Of a stretch of DNA of 64,000 bases, positions 5,621-15,683 are shown piece by piece. The notes under the pieces were generated by a model. It ran no database searches. It saw only the letters and a list, made by a program, of their open reading frames with translations, and was not told where the DNA came from. Origin of the DNA: Lachnospiraceae bacterium (GTDB lineage Bacteria; Bacteroidota; Bacteroidia; Bacteroidales; Muribaculaceae); assembly GCA_023663655.1 (NCBI GenBank), contig JAMPGZ010000010.1:1-64000 (forward strand), given 5' to 3'. How positions within the stretch are numbered: the stretch's first letter is position 1; the number at the start of each line of letters is the position of its first letter. A program made the position numbers and the translations under genes.

Positions 5621-8416
5621 TTAGTGGAGGGTGCCGGAGGCGTGGCACACCCTGCCATCGTCAGTGATGCCCTCGATCACGTAGTTGTAGCCCTCGGTGC
5701 GATCCGAGGCATAGAATTCCACCGTCACAGGCTGCGTGCCGTCGGTCTTGATTACCGGCGCCCAGTAAACAGTGCTCCTCACGTCAGCCTCGGCAAACTC
5801 TTCCTTCACCTCATACTTCGGCGAATAAAAACGCTTCGCCACCGAATAGCCCAACGGCATCAATGTCAATGCTTTCTGATTTGTTTCATCTTGTATTATT
5901 AAGTTTCCTGTTTTCGATGTTATCATTATCCTTCCGGTAGCAGGCTTTGTCAATTGCTCTTGCAGTGTACGCCCACGCAAAGATACCGTATTGTCATCTT
6001 CATCTGTTGTTTCAAGCAACGCTTCGTTATATAGAGCGTCATCACTATTATCGTCATCAAATACAGCTTCTGACAATGTTTGGTCAGTTTCCGGATCAAT
6101 CAGACTCACATACTTGATATCATCGGCTTTTATCTGTTCCAAATCAACGGTTTGGATCTGTCGGTTATCCAAATAAATTTTCGGACGCAACGCTTTAGGA
6201 GAAACCGAGCCAAATGTCATCGGGCGATCCTTATCTTGCGGGCGCACTTCATTTTCAGAACGCATATGCCCTCCAGCCATCGCAAACACAAGGTCTCCAT
6301 TCGGTGAAGTATGCAAGCCCGGCATCTGCCTCAATAACTCAAGCGCATTTTTCACTTTCGTCTGTTCAACCTTATCTTCATCCCAAGTATGAGCTGCATA
6401 ATTTTCGTAACGCGAACCGGTTCCAGTTATACTAATCTCCGGCAAATGCACCACTCTTTGTCCATTCACGGATGTATATCCTTTTTCCAACTCTTGAATA
6501 TACGTATCCCTTATTGAGCTTATTTTAGTGGAAAATGGATGAGGATTGAACATCTCCGGATATTCAGGATTATCTATCTGCAAAAAATAATTGGACAATT
6601 TATTTTTCTTCGATGCCTGAACTCTCATGGTTGAATGCTGAGGGAATCTCAAATTGTCGAGAATAAACCGTCCTTCATCATCAGTTTTTGTATAATATGA
6701 TTTGTGCAACTTTGGAATCAATGCGATGACAGTAGTGTTCTTGATTGTCTTTCCAAATCCATTTTTAACTTTTCCTGACAAAGACTGTCCTCTTTCAATT
6801 GGGTATAAATAGTCGGGCGATTTAAAATGCAAGATGTTGTCAATATCAAACCGCGTCCAACCTTGCGTCATCATAAGATAATCCAAATATGCCGATGTTC
6901 GATTATCCTTATGCCTAAAATAGAATCCAGGATTTTCAATATGCCCTTTTAAGTCTGAACTCAACAGCATATAAGATCTTATATTTTCCGACAAAGAGTC
7001 TAATTCAACGGAATAGCAGTCAGTCACGCTCAGTGAGAAATTTCCCTTCAGTCTATTTTTATTCTCATCGGTGGCATCAATAATAAATTTCATTAATTTA
7101 CGCGGCTTAAGTTCGCCATTTGTTGAATTAAATGACAATTCCGCATCATTTCTACCGACATACACAAGCCGTTCACTTAACGGAGTGAAACTCTTATCTG
7201 TGACAATAAAATGAGCTATGCCTTCAGGCAGCAAATTGACATTCAATTGCCCCACTTCCTTGCCCTCAATCAAAAATGACGATATCAGCTTTCCTCTAAC
7301 GTGTATCATCATATATTTCGGTTCCAATCCTGTATAATTCTCCGGTTTTAATAACTTATATATTATCCTATCTTTCGCTTGATTTATAGTCAGAGCAACA
7401 TCCCGCTGACTCGGTTTTTCAATTTCATATTTGTGCTCTATACCATCAGCGTTTTTCACAAATACCACACACTCGCTATTTTCCGAATTATCAATAAAAA
7501 ACGCCCCCATTCCTGCATGTGCAGATTCAAATGTGGTTAAAGTATCTCCCTCAGCAGAAATTACCGTACCTGTAATGTTCTCAGAAAGTCCCGAGGTTCC
7601 AATTGCCTTAAAAGCTATTTTCTGAGAGCAACCAGCAATTCTTTTTCCTCCTTCAGGAAAAAAGTCCACATGGAAATCCATGATTGCCGGTATTTCCAAA
7701 ATCCGTCTTACTCTCCAATCGTTCTTAGACGCAATAATTTCTATCACAGTTTTTTCAACATTCCCTTTTGGAAGCGACACTCTCACCTCACCATTTCGAT
7801 TGGAATGATGAGTGGTGTATTTTCTATCTTTTTCAGAGATCCCTACTATACACTTAACATCCACATTTTCCATTCCCGATTTTGTCGCTGGATCAGTCAA
7901 TGTAATTATTGCATCTCTAATATTATCATTGACTTCTTGCCTTAATGATATTTTACATTTTAAGGCACTGTTATGGTTAATCTGAATATTTTGCACATAC
8001 ATAAAGCCTGAATCAAAGTTCTGCATCCACTTTGTATATGCTCTTAAATAATAATCACCCTCCGGTTGTTCCACATCAATAGGGATGGATGCGACAAAAG
8101 AATCATCAATCCTTTCTATCAATTGCCGTGTCAACAATTTATTCTTTTTATCAATGAGCTCAACATAAAGATTCCTGCTGAATGAGTTCATCTTATGAGT
8201 AATCGCACCTGTCAAGTATCCTTTAATCCATATAGTATCGCCTTGAAAATAATAAGGTTTATCAGTATGAAGAAATACCTTCTCCTGAGGTGCATTTGTC
8301 ACAATCTTAAATGCTTCCGAAATAGAATCGACAGCACTGTTTATCTCTTCTTTAGCAACTATGCTTTGCATTGCAGCAAGCAAGCAAAGCATAGTCGTAA
8401 ATAACATTTTTCTCAT
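5621..8416 (-). CDS. Secreted MG2-like protein with a TonB-plug-like domain
   Basis: The 931-residue product has a signal peptide (MRKMLFTTMLCLLAAMQSIVA). It is followed by an alpha-2-macroglobulin MG2-like segment at about residues 42-150 (EKVFLHTDKPYYFQGDTIWI). Further beta-sandwich repeats follow. Near residue 700 there is a TonB-receptor-plug-like stretch (NALELLRQMPGLHTSPNG). No beta-barrel follows. Related Bacteroidetes proteins are annotated as TonB-dependent receptor plug-domain or carboxypeptidase-regulatory-like proteins, of unknown function. It lies 22 bp after the plug-only gene and is probably co-transcribed with it. Its last codons lie inside a 30-nt repeat that also occurs at 4374-4403. 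Confidence 0.7.
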   Translation of the reverse strand: MRKMLFTTMLCLLAAMQSIVAKEEINSAVDSISEAFKIVTNAPQEKVFLHTDKPYYFQGDTIWIKGYLTGAITHKMNSFSRNLYVELIDKKNKLLTRQLIERIDDSFVASIPIDVEQPEGDYYLRAYTKWMQNFDSGFMYVQNIQINHNSALKCKISLRQEVNDNIRDAIITLTDPATKSGMENVDVKCIVGISEKDRKYTTHHSNRNGEVRVSLPKGNVEKTVIEIIASKNDWRVRRILEIPAIMDFHVDFFPEGGKRIAGCSQKIAFKAIGTSGLSENITGTVISAEGDTLTTFESAHAGMGAFFIDNSENSECVVFVKNADGIEHKYEIEKPSQRDVALTINQAKDRIIYKLLKPENYTGLEPKYMMIHVRGKLISSFLIEGKEVGQLNVNLLPEGIAHFIVTDKSFTPLSERLVYVGRNDAELSFNSTNGELKPRKLMKFIIDATDENKNRLKGNFSLSVTDCYSVELDSLSENIRSYMLLSSDLKGHIENPGFYFRHKDNRTSAYLDYLMMTQGWTRFDIDNILHFKSPDYLYPIERGQSLSGKVKNGFGKTIKNTTVIALIPKLHKSYYTKTDDEGRFILDNLRFPQHSTMRVQASKKNKLSNYFLQIDNPEYPEMFNPHPFSTKISSIRDTYIQELEKGYTSVNGQRVVHLPEISITGTGSRYENYAAHTWDEDKVEQTKVKNALELLRQMPGLHTSPNGDLVFAMAGGHMRSENEVRPQDKDRPMTFGSVSPKALRPKIYLDNRQIQTVDLEQIKADDIKYVSLIDPETDQTLSEAVFDDDNSDDALYNEALLETTDEDDNTVSLRGRTLQEQLTKPATGRIMITSKTGNLIIQDETNQKALTLMPLGYSVAKRFYSPKYEVKEEFAEADVRSTVYWAPVIKTDGTQPVTVEFYASDRTEGYNYVIEGITDDGRVCHASGTLH
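5623..5652. repeat. 30-nt repeat overlapping the 3' end of a gene
   Basis: Identical over 30 bases to 4374-4403. Here it supplies the last nine codons of the 931-residue protein, just before its stop codon at 5621-5623. Confidence 0.7.
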
Positions 8417-8438
8417 AAACCCGGAGAGATTTTATCTA

Positions 8439-9116
8439 TTAATTACGTCTTGTTGTTATAAGTACTGCTCCATTAGCACCGTCCATGCCATAAGCCGAAC
8501 CATCCTTGAGCACTTCTATACGATCAACAGTCTCAATGTTCACAGCATTATTCACATCAGATAGCGAAGAATATTTCACTCCATCGACAATAAATAGAGG
8601 TTCAAAGTTGGTGGATGAAGTCACTCCTCTCATTCGTGCAACAGGACCATTATCATCTTCATCAATCATAAGACCAGCAACACGTCCACGCAGAGTTTCG
8701 ATTATATCAGATGTCTCAAACCGACGTATCTGGTCACGAGTCAGAACATTTGGATCGTAAGCCACCGGCTTATACTCCTCATACATGATTGTTGCCGAGG
8801 TACCTTCTCCATCATATTCCATTCTTAAAGCATTCACACCCATGTAAATTGTCATCTTTGGGAGCTCCCGCAAAGGAATTTTAGCTACACGTTCATCAGC
8901 CGGGAACACCATCAACGTATCACCCTCATAAACTTTCTTGAAACTGAAAGCACCCTTGCCATTAGTCTTTTTATTCTTGATTTCTCCGTTGAGCCTCATA
9001 GGAATTTTACTTATTGCCTTTCCTTCTTCATTCACAACAACTCCTTCAAGCTTAGTATAGGCATTTACTGACAATGCCATACCTACAAATAAAATAATTA
9101 AACTTAACTTTTTCAT
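8439..9116 (-). CDS. Secreted plug-only TonB-receptor-like protein
   Basis: The 225-residue protein has a signal peptide (MKKLSLIILFVGMALSVNA), a short carboxypeptidase-regulatory-like domain (KLEGVVVNEEGKAISKIPM) and a complete TonB-receptor plug domain. The plug ends in LFIVDGVKYSS, IETVDRIEVLKDGSAYGMDG and GAVLITTRRN, exactly where a beta-barrel would normally begin. The gene stops there, with no frameshifted barrel downstream. The next gene, 22 bp on, also has a plug-like segment. It could be a periplasmic plug paralogue acting with another receptor, but function is unknown. Its normal start and stop argue against a recent truncation. Confidence 0.7.
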   Translation of the reverse strand: MKKLSLIILFVGMALSVNAYTKLEGVVVNEEGKAISKIPMRLNGEIKNKKTNGKGAFSFKKVYEGDTLMVFPADERVAKIPLRELPKMTIYMGVNALRMEYDGEGTSATIMYEEYKPVAYDPNVLTRDQIRRFETSDIIETLRGRVAGLMIDEDDNGPVARMRGVTSSTNFEPLFIVDGVKYSSLSDVNNAVNIETVDRIEVLKDGSAYGMDGANGAVLITTRRN

Positions 9117-9137
9117 ATTAAACGAGTTTTACAAAAT

Positions 9138-9171
9138 AGGGTGTGCTATACTATATTATATAACACACCCT
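9138..9171 (-). terminator. Terminator of the SusC/SusD operon
   Basis: The minus strand forms AGGGTGTG-loop-CACACCCT followed by ATTTTGT. It lies just after the last gene of the SusC operon (stop at 9191) and before the plug-only gene, separating the two transcription units. Confidence 0.5.
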
Positions 9172-9190
9172 TATAAAGATTAATTAAATA

Positions 9191-10171
9191 TTAGCGAACA
9201 AGAGTCTCACCTTTGAGGATTGTTCCATCATCAAGATTACACCAATCATCAAGATAAACACGCAGTTTGTTTGCCATGCTTACCATTGACTCGCCTATAG
9301 CAACATTTGCATAGTTAGTAACACCAAGCTCAGCGATTACAGGCTTCAAGTCAACCTTAGAAATTAGCTGACCATCAATATAGTAATACGCATTCCAATC
9401 GGCATCGATAGTCATTGCACCGGTAGCAACCTTATTTTTTGCCAATATAGTTGGGGTTCCATCTACTGCGATAGCCTTACTTATGGTTCCACCACGATTA
9501 GAGTTGTACACCTGTACAGCCCAGCTGCTCACACCGCTTGAGAAATTTGATTCAAACTGAATGTGATCAATATAAACGGGATCCTGATTGGTGTTGTTAA
9601 ACTTAAAACGCATACGGAATTGACCGTTGGTTTTATCCATTTGATCCCATTTATAGGACATCTGCTGAGTATGAGGAACAGTTACCGGAGTTTTCAAAAA
9701 GTTATTCCACACCAAGCGCCAACGTCCGTTAGCATTGCTTGAAGTCAAACGTGCAGTACCGTTACTTTGAGCTACACTCATGCTGTTGGTTGAATATCCA
9801 TTATTATAGTATGGCGTTTCAAAATCGCGGAAGAATAATTCATCTGTCACTGTCATTTTCGCACGACGAGTTTCCTTTTCACCGCCACATTTTACAGTGA
9901 CCCAAATTTCATATACTCCAGGTTCATCAGGTGCGATCCATACATTTTCAAAAAGTCCATCACTGTTTGTCAGCGAACCGCCATCACAACCCCACTTATA
10001 TGTGGTATCCTCTTTGTCTGAAGTATTTACCGATACAAACACTTTCACTTTGTCATTTCGGCATACCTTTTGACCAAAAGTGTTCAATGAGTCGATTGTA
10101 ACATAACTGTCATCACTACAAGAAGTCAGCATTACAATCATCATCAGCATATATAAAATATTCTTTTTCAT
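9191..10171 (-). CDS. PUL surface lipoprotein, putative glycan-binding protein
   Basis: The 326-residue protein has a lipoprotein signal (MKKNILYMLMMIVMLTSC, Cys18). A PKD/Ig-like domain follows at about residues 25-110 (TYKWGCDGGSLTNSDG, PGVYEIWVTVKCGG). The C-terminal 200 residues look like a beta-sandwich of the carbohydrate-binding type. It is the last gene of the SusC-SusD operon, the place usually held by surface glycan-binding proteins. That position is the main evidence for function; no catalytic motif is visible. The neighbouring gene lies 14 bp upstream. Confidence 0.65.
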   Translation of the reverse strand: MKKNILYMLMMIVMLTSCSDDSYVTIDSLNTFGQKVCRNDKVKVFVSVNTSDKEDTTYKWGCDGGSLTNSDGLFENVWIAPDEPGVYEIWVTVKCGGEKETRRAKMTVTDELFFRDFETPYYNNGYSTNSMSVAQSNGTARLTSSNANGRWRLVWNNFLKTPVTVPHTQQMSYKWDQMDKTNGQFRMRFKFNNTNQDPVYIDHIQFESNFSSGVSSWAVQVYNSNRGGTISKAIAVDGTPTILAKNKVATGAMTIDADWNAYYYIDGQLISKVDLKPVIAELGVTNYANVAIGESMVSMANKLRVYLDDWCNLDDGTILKGETLVR

Positions 10172-10185
10172 GATTCACATTTTTA

Positions 10186-10908
10186 TTAGTTTTCTTCCAA
10201 GAAAGCACGAGTAGGACGTTCAAGGTAATAATCGAGCACATGGATGTAGCCGTTAGTCGCTTTAAGGTTAGATGAACGAATAGATCCTGTTGTTTCACTC
10301 AATACGCCACGGTAGTTCCATGACCAGTTGTTAAGCTGAATCGGAGCTTCGCGCACCATTCTGACGACCATGGATATCTTAGCGGTATCACCCTCTACAG
10401 TATTCCCATTATTATCTGTGTAAGTGTACTTGCCATTGCCCATTGTTTCATACCATTTAGTATCGGTAGAAATATTATGGTATGACCATTCACCTTTAAG
10501 CGTGTGGTAAAGAAGCATCTCCTTAACTTGTTCTTTCGGGTACTGATTCCATGCAACGGCACGGATCATCATCTCTTGACCCTCGTAGACAGTTTTGATT
10601 TTATTACGGCTCCAATAGCAATTTCCATTTGATTCCCAGTCGCTAAGAGCGTTATTGGTAAGTAGAAAATAAGTATTGCCCGGAGCATTGTAATCTGCTT
10701 CTGTAAGCCCGGCATACTCTATACCCTCAATAAGGGTGGAGAAGATATCTTCACGGCTGTGGATAAAATCCCACACATTCATGTGAATATCATTGGGTCT
10801 CACACGAGATTCGTAATCATGATCCTCCGTATAGTCCAATCCAAACAGACTGCATGATGCCATTGAGAACAAACACGGCAGAATCAATATATATTTCAGA
10901 TATTTCAT
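10186..10908 (-). CDS. Fasciclin-like lipoprotein of the PUL
   Basis: The 240-residue protein has a lipoprotein signal (Cys19 in LFSMASCS). Its fold signature is fasciclin-like (FAS1): a domain start FSTLIEGIEYAGLTE, then TYFLLTNNAL, KEMLLYHTLKGEW and the closing NGYIHVLDYYL. Fasciclin domains mediate adhesion or carbohydrate contact, and such lipoproteins are recurrent in Bacteroidetes PULs next to SusD. It sits between the SusD gene and a putative glycan-binding lipoprotein and is probably on the cell surface (inference). Confidence 0.7.
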   Translation of the reverse strand: MKYLKYILILPCLFSMASCSLFGLDYTEDHDYESRVRPNDIHMNVWDFIHSREDIFSTLIEGIEYAGLTEADYNAPGNTYFLLTNNALSDWESNGNCYWSRNKIKTVYEGQEMMIRAVAWNQYPKEQVKEMLLYHTLKGEWSYHNISTDTKWYETMGNGKYTYTDNNGNTVEGDTAKISMVVRMVREAPIQLNNWSWNYRGVLSETTGSIRSSNLKATNGYIHVLDYYLERPTRAFLEEN

Positions 10909-10935
10909 TTTTATTATTCCTTTATTGATTAATGA

Positions 10936-12525
10936 TTATTCGTCATAAGGATAGTTCTGTTTTCCCTTCATGTATGGATTCTTACGGAACACATCCTGAT
11001 TCAAAGGCCAAAGTATACGACCCCAACCTCCAATGTGATCTTCTCCCGGGTCAGGAGCACCGATATCAAAACCTTCTTCAACTGCATCATCTCCAAGACC
11101 TTGATAAAGCGGGTCAAGATATTCCTTAACAGTGCGAGTACGAACCATATCGAACCAACGATGACCTTCACCCCAGAATTCAATCTTACTTTCGTCAAGA
11201 ATCAACATAAGTTGATCGTGCTGATTTGTATAATCAGCGGCATTAGCAAGATTTGAGTTGGCTGCTCGTGTACGGAGCTCATTCACATAATCAACAGCGA
11301 CCTGAGCACCATTATCATTGGTCATAACACATGCCTCAGCATATAGAGCCTTAATATAAGCAAGACGATAAAGTGGAGTATGGTAGTCACACTCTTTATT
11401 TACAAGATAAGTGTATCCTCCCATTCCATTATGTGCTGAAAACTTAGAGCATTTTGGAATCACATTGGCAACAGAATAGCTGTCCTCTGTAAGAGTATAC
11501 TCAGTGACTTTCAACTGTGTCATACAACTTTCATGCATATTCAATGTATCAAGAATCATGAGTGAACGGAGATCATCAGGAGCCTTGGTAAGCGGAAGAA
11601 GCTGATTATATGTATCCTTTGAAAGTTTATAAGGGATTGTGTTTGAACCTGAAGCAAAATACTGTGCAAATCCAAGTCCGTTACCAAATTCGTTAAAGTC
11701 CCAGTACATACTGAAAATAATTTCAGTATCGTTAGGGCTAACGGTAGTTGAAGCAGAACGACGGAACATATCAAAATATGTACTTGGATCAAGTTCCATT
11801 TTATATCCGTAATTATCAATCAACTTCTTAGCCTCAGTTTTAACTTCTTCATAACGATGAGCCCATGCAAGAACATCAACCTTGATAGCTTGAGCGGCGC
11901 CACGGTTTAGATAATATTTGCTTGAGCCTGACATATCTAAATCCGGACCGAAATGGGTTATAGCATTGTCGAGGTCTTCAAGAATTTGAGTTAAAACAGT
12001 CTTAACATCAGTACGAGGATAATATTTCTCTTGAGCAGCATTATCTTCGTATGGTTCAAGAATCAATGGTACATCTCCCCATACACGGATAGCATAAAAG
12101 TACATCAATGCACGCATTGTATAAGCCTGACCCAAATAAGAGTTAATAACAGTGGGACCAAGTCCAGTTTCAGGAATATGTTTCAACCCGGCATTAGCAC
12201 GATATATGGTTGCATAAAGGTTACTCCAGCTTGTTGAACCGTGAGTAGAGGTCAAACCATTATAAAGAATAGCCTTATCATAGCTTGTTCCTGAAGGATT
12301 GTATACTCCGGCACGCAATTCTCCCCAGTTATAGAGATCCATACGCAATGTATTCTGCATACCGTAATACATACCTGCTGTCCAAGTCTTGATATCTGCT
12401 TCTGTCTTCCAATAAATGTCAGTTGACAGGTCGCTTATAGGCTGGCGATCGAGGAAGTCATCACAAGAGGTCAACGACATTCCAAGCAATACACTTGCTA
12501 CTGTTAAATATGATTTTAATTTCAT
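10936..12525 (-). CDS. susD: SusD/RagB-family glycan-binding lipoprotein
   Basis: The 529-residue protein has a lipoprotein signal (Cys21 in GMSLTSCDDFLDRQP) followed by the SusD/RagB N-terminal domain: TDIYWKTEADIKTWTAGMYY, then the TPR-like helices around LGQAYTMRALMYFYAIRVWGDVPLI. The C-terminal RagB part includes EFWGEGHRWFDMVRTR. The family caps the SusC transporter at the outer membrane and binds oligosaccharides. It follows the SusC gene by 5 bp. Length and layout are normal. The glycan cannot be told from the sequence. Confidence 0.95.
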   Translation of the reverse strand: MKLKSYLTVASVLLGMSLTSCDDFLDRQPISDLSTDIYWKTEADIKTWTAGMYYGMQNTLRMDLYNWGELRAGVYNPSGTSYDKAILYNGLTSTHGSTSWSNLYATIYRANAGLKHIPETGLGPTVINSYLGQAYTMRALMYFYAIRVWGDVPLILEPYEDNAAQEKYYPRTDVKTVLTQILEDLDNAITHFGPDLDMSGSSKYYLNRGAAQAIKVDVLAWAHRYEEVKTEAKKLIDNYGYKMELDPSTYFDMFRRSASTTVSPNDTEIIFSMYWDFNEFGNGLGFAQYFASGSNTIPYKLSKDTYNQLLPLTKAPDDLRSLMILDTLNMHESCMTQLKVTEYTLTEDSYSVANVIPKCSKFSAHNGMGGYTYLVNKECDYHTPLYRLAYIKALYAEACVMTNDNGAQVAVDYVNELRTRAANSNLANAADYTNQHDQLMLILDESKIEFWGEGHRWFDMVRTRTVKEYLDPLYQGLGDDAVEEGFDIGAPDPGEDHIGGWGRILWPLNQDVFRKNPYMKGKQNYPYDE

Positions 12526-12530
12526 GATTT

Positions 12531-15500
12531 TTAGAATGTTAAATTAAATCCGAAACCAAGTTCTTTTGAACGAGGATAACGACCACCGTCGATACCTGGC
12601 TGCAGCGGATTGCTGTTAGAGATATTTGACGGATCAAATCCAGGATAATTAGTCCATGTAGCCAAATTCTTACCGTAAACATATACATTAAAGTCTGTAG
12701 CAAGGAACTTAGCTGAAATCTTACGAGGCATACGATAAGTGAAACGCACATTGTCAAGACGGAGGTAATCACCACTGTGTAGATATTGAGAAGAAAGCAC
12801 ACGAGCGTTCTTTACTCCTTGAGTAGCGTTGGTACCTTTATACATTGTTGTATATTGACCTTGATATTTCCAAATAGGATATATATAGTGTGCCAATGGA
12901 GTATGGTTGCTTGAAGAGAATTGGTTCATATCATATGACATCTTGTCATAAATCTTGTTACCGAAGCTACCATAGAATGAGAATGACAATGAGAATGCCT
13001 TGTAAGTGATTGTATTCTGCCATCCGAAGTAAGTGGTCGGAAGAGCCTTACCGAGATTCATTCGGTCAGCATCTCCAATCACACCGTCATGATTGAGGTC
13101 TTCCCAAATAACGTCACCTCCGCCAGCTACTGTATTCTGAGCTGTCATTTTACCGACTTCACCGTCATACTTCTTACCATCGGAAGTTTCATAATGAGAA
13201 AATTGAGGCTTACCATTCGAACCATAAACCCAGTTATTGTAATTGTTAGGATCACGTTCGTAAATAGGAGTCAAGCGTTCTCCAAATGTGCCGTCAGCAT
13301 TTTTAACGTATGCATTTGCCTCATCAGTAGCGTAGACACCCTTATATTTATAACCGAACCATTGTCCGATAGAACCACCCTCTTCAATCCAATACATATT
13401 GTTTTCAAGGTATGCTGTACCATCGGCGAGTTTAGTAATCTCATTCTCGTTGAAAGAAATGTTGAATCCGGTCTGCCAAGAGAAGTTGCGGGTCTGAATA
13501 GGATAACCGTTTACTGAAAGCTCGAGACCACGGTTTCGGATAGAACCGAAGTTTACACGCATTGTAGACACACCCATTTCACTTGGGATTTGCTCACTTG
13601 CCAAAAGGTCCTTAGTTTCTTTGTTATACCAGTCAGCAGTGAAAGAGATACGTCCATTAAGGAATGAAAGGTCAATACCCACATTGTTCATACCTGATGA
13701 TTCCCAAGACAAGTTTACATTGGCAAGACGGCTGTTTTGGTAAACCGCAGCTACACCATTATAATAATGACCGATGGTATAAGTATTGATTGCATCATAG
13801 TTACCAACTGACTGCACACCGGTTTGACCATAAGAGTAACGGATCTTGGCATCAGATAGCCAATCGCGGCTCCACTTCATGAACGGCTCTGCCGAGAAAC
13901 GCCACAAAGCTGAAACTGATGGGAACCAACCCCAACGCTTACCAACGAAACGAGAAGAACCGTCACGACGAAGAGAAGCGTTAACAATATACTTACTGTC
14001 ATAAGAGTAACCCACACGAGCAAAGAAACCGACCATTGAGTGTTCAGAATAATTCGAACGAGTATTGGACAGATTTAACACCTGGAATGCATTACTTGTA
14101 ATAATACTTTCGGAAACGTGGTCTGAACCATAAATATTCAACGCTTCATCACGCCAATCTTCGATAGAAGCACCGATAGTTCCATAAGGATTGTGCTTAC
14201 CGAATTTTTGGTTCCATGTCAAATAAGTTTCACCAGCAAGATAACGAGCCAAAGATGCTTGGTTACGACCTTCCGACTTAGCATTAGCAAGTTTTGCAGT
14301 ATTAAGATAATCAGTACGTGTCACGCCATAACGTGCAGTTGCCTGACCAACCCAAGTGAAATGCTTGAGGAACTTATATTCAGCTTTCTCAGTAAAACGC
14401 ATCTGATACTGATTACGTTCATTGATTCTTTCATCAGCTTGAGCTACCGGGTTACGCTGACCACCATTATAGTAGATATAAGAACCGTCAGGGAAATAAA
14501 GTGCCATGTGAGCCGGACGACGAAGACCTTGCATAAGTATGACTCCTTCATCAACAATATTACGCTGAGTATACGAAAGTTCAACATTTGTAGACACTTT
14601 CAAACTCTTGGTCATATTGTAGTCAACATTCGTACGTATGTTGAAACGACGGAAGTTACTATGATTTACAATACCCTGCTGGTCAAGGAAACCGAAACTT
14701 GCATAATAGTTCATTTTATCCTTAACAGATCCGCTTACATTAAGGCTGATATCGTTAGTATGAGCCGTGCGGGTCACGAGGTCAAGCATATCGTTGTCAG
14801 CCATCTGAGTCGGGTTGAGAGAGTCAGTCTGTACACGATTTAGGTTAAGATTCGTCGGAGCATTCTTCTGTTCAAAAAGATAACGCTCCTTAGCATTTGC
14901 CTGATCAATCTTGTGACCAAGTTTTTCAATCTTGTGACTGTAGCGGATGTTGATTTTCGGCTTACCTTCCTCTCCACGCTTAGTAGTGATGATAATCACA
15001 CCGGCAGCAGAACGAGAACCGTAGATCGCTGCCGATGCAGCATCCTTCAATACCTCCATGCTCTGGATATCCTGTGGATTGATAGTAGAAATGTCGCTCA
15101 CTGCAACACCGTCAACAATGTAAAGAGGATTAGCTCCTTCCGAACTCATTGATGAGATACCACGGATAGCCATTGTACCAGTTTCACCTGGGGCTCCTGA
15201 GTTATTAGACACCATAAGACCAGGAACTTCACCTTGCAGAGCCTCGAAAATATCAGTGGGCTGACGCTCCTCAATTTTCTTCGCATCAATAGAGGTAATA
15301 GAACCTGTTACGTCGCGTTTTGCAACTGAACCATAGCCAATCACAACAACGTCATCAAGCATCTGAGTATCTTCATTCATAACAATGTGCATCTTAGTAG
15401 CTGATGCCTTTTCAGTTTTAGGCTTGTAGCCAACATAGCTGAATGACAATGTCGCTCCTGCGGGGCATTTTACGGTAAAATTACCGTCGATATCAGTCGC

Positions 15501-15683
15501 AGTACCAACTTTGGATCCTACAACAGTCACGGATACTCCGATAAGCGGGTCGCCATTCTGGTCAACCACAGTACCTGTCGCAGTTACGTTTTGAGCATAC
15601 ATACTCATGCTCATAAAGAAACTGAACAAGCACAACAAGATTCGCCATGATACGCTTCTTGTACTGGATTCTTTCTGTTTCAT
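12531..15683 (-). CDS. susC: SusC/RagA-family TonB-linked outer-membrane transporter
   Basis: The 1050-residue protein has a signal peptide (residues about 1-30), a carboxypeptidase-regulatory-like domain at about 33-110 (GTVVDQNGDPLIGVSVTVVG) and a plug domain with the family signatures YIVDGVAVSDISTINPQDIQ and SAAGVIIITTKRG. A 22-strand barrel domain fills the rest and ends in aromatic FGFNLTF. It imports oligosaccharides across the outer membrane using TonB. It is first in the minus-strand operon with susD and two lipoprotein genes, and is divergent from the enzyme genes. Confidence 0.95.
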   Translation of the reverse strand: MKQKESSTRSVSWRILLCLFSFFMSMSMYAQNVTATGTVVDQNGDPLIGVSVTVVGSKVGTATDIDGNFTVKCPAGATLSFSYVGYKPKTEKASATKMHIVMNEDTQMLDDVVVIGYGSVAKRDVTGSITSIDAKKIEERQPTDIFEALQGEVPGLMVSNNSGAPGETGTMAIRGISSMSSEGANPLYIVDGVAVSDISTINPQDIQSMEVLKDAASAAIYGSRSAAGVIIITTKRGEEGKPKINIRYSHKIEKLGHKIDQANAKERYLFEQKNAPTNLNLNRVQTDSLNPTQMADNDMLDLVTRTAHTNDISLNVSGSVKDKMNYYASFGFLDQQGIVNHSNFRRFNIRTNVDYNMTKSLKVSTNVELSYTQRNIVDEGVILMQGLRRPAHMALYFPDGSYIYYNGGQRNPVAQADERINERNQYQMRFTEKAEYKFLKHFTWVGQATARYGVTRTDYLNTAKLANAKSEGRNQASLARYLAGETYLTWNQKFGKHNPYGTIGASIEDWRDEALNIYGSDHVSESIITSNAFQVLNLSNTRSNYSEHSMVGFFARVGYSYDSKYIVNASLRRDGSSRFVGKRWGWFPSVSALWRFSAEPFMKWSRDWLSDAKIRYSYGQTGVQSVGNYDAINTYTIGHYYNGVAAVYQNSRLANVNLSWESSGMNNVGIDLSFLNGRISFTADWYNKETKDLLASEQIPSEMGVSTMRVNFGSIRNRGLELSVNGYPIQTRNFSWQTGFNISFNENEITKLADGTAYLENNMYWIEEGGSIGQWFGYKYKGVYATDEANAYVKNADGTFGERLTPIYERDPNNYNNWVYGSNGKPQFSHYETSDGKKYDGEVGKMTAQNTVAGGGDVIWEDLNHDGVIGDADRMNLGKALPTTYFGWQNTITYKAFSLSFSFYGSFGNKIYDKMSYDMNQFSSSNHTPLAHYIYPIWKYQGQYTTMYKGTNATQGVKNARVLSSQYLHSGDYLRLDNVRFTYRMPRKISAKFLATDFNVYVYGKNLATWTNYPGFDPSNISNSNPLQPGIDGGRYPRSKELGFGFNLTF

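Noticed and set aside
5697-5777. Possible truncation of the 931-residue gene by the 30-nt repeat
   Set aside because: The C-terminal sequence before the repeat (SDRTEGYNYVIEGITDDGRV) looks like the normal end of such proteins, so only the last few residues are affected.
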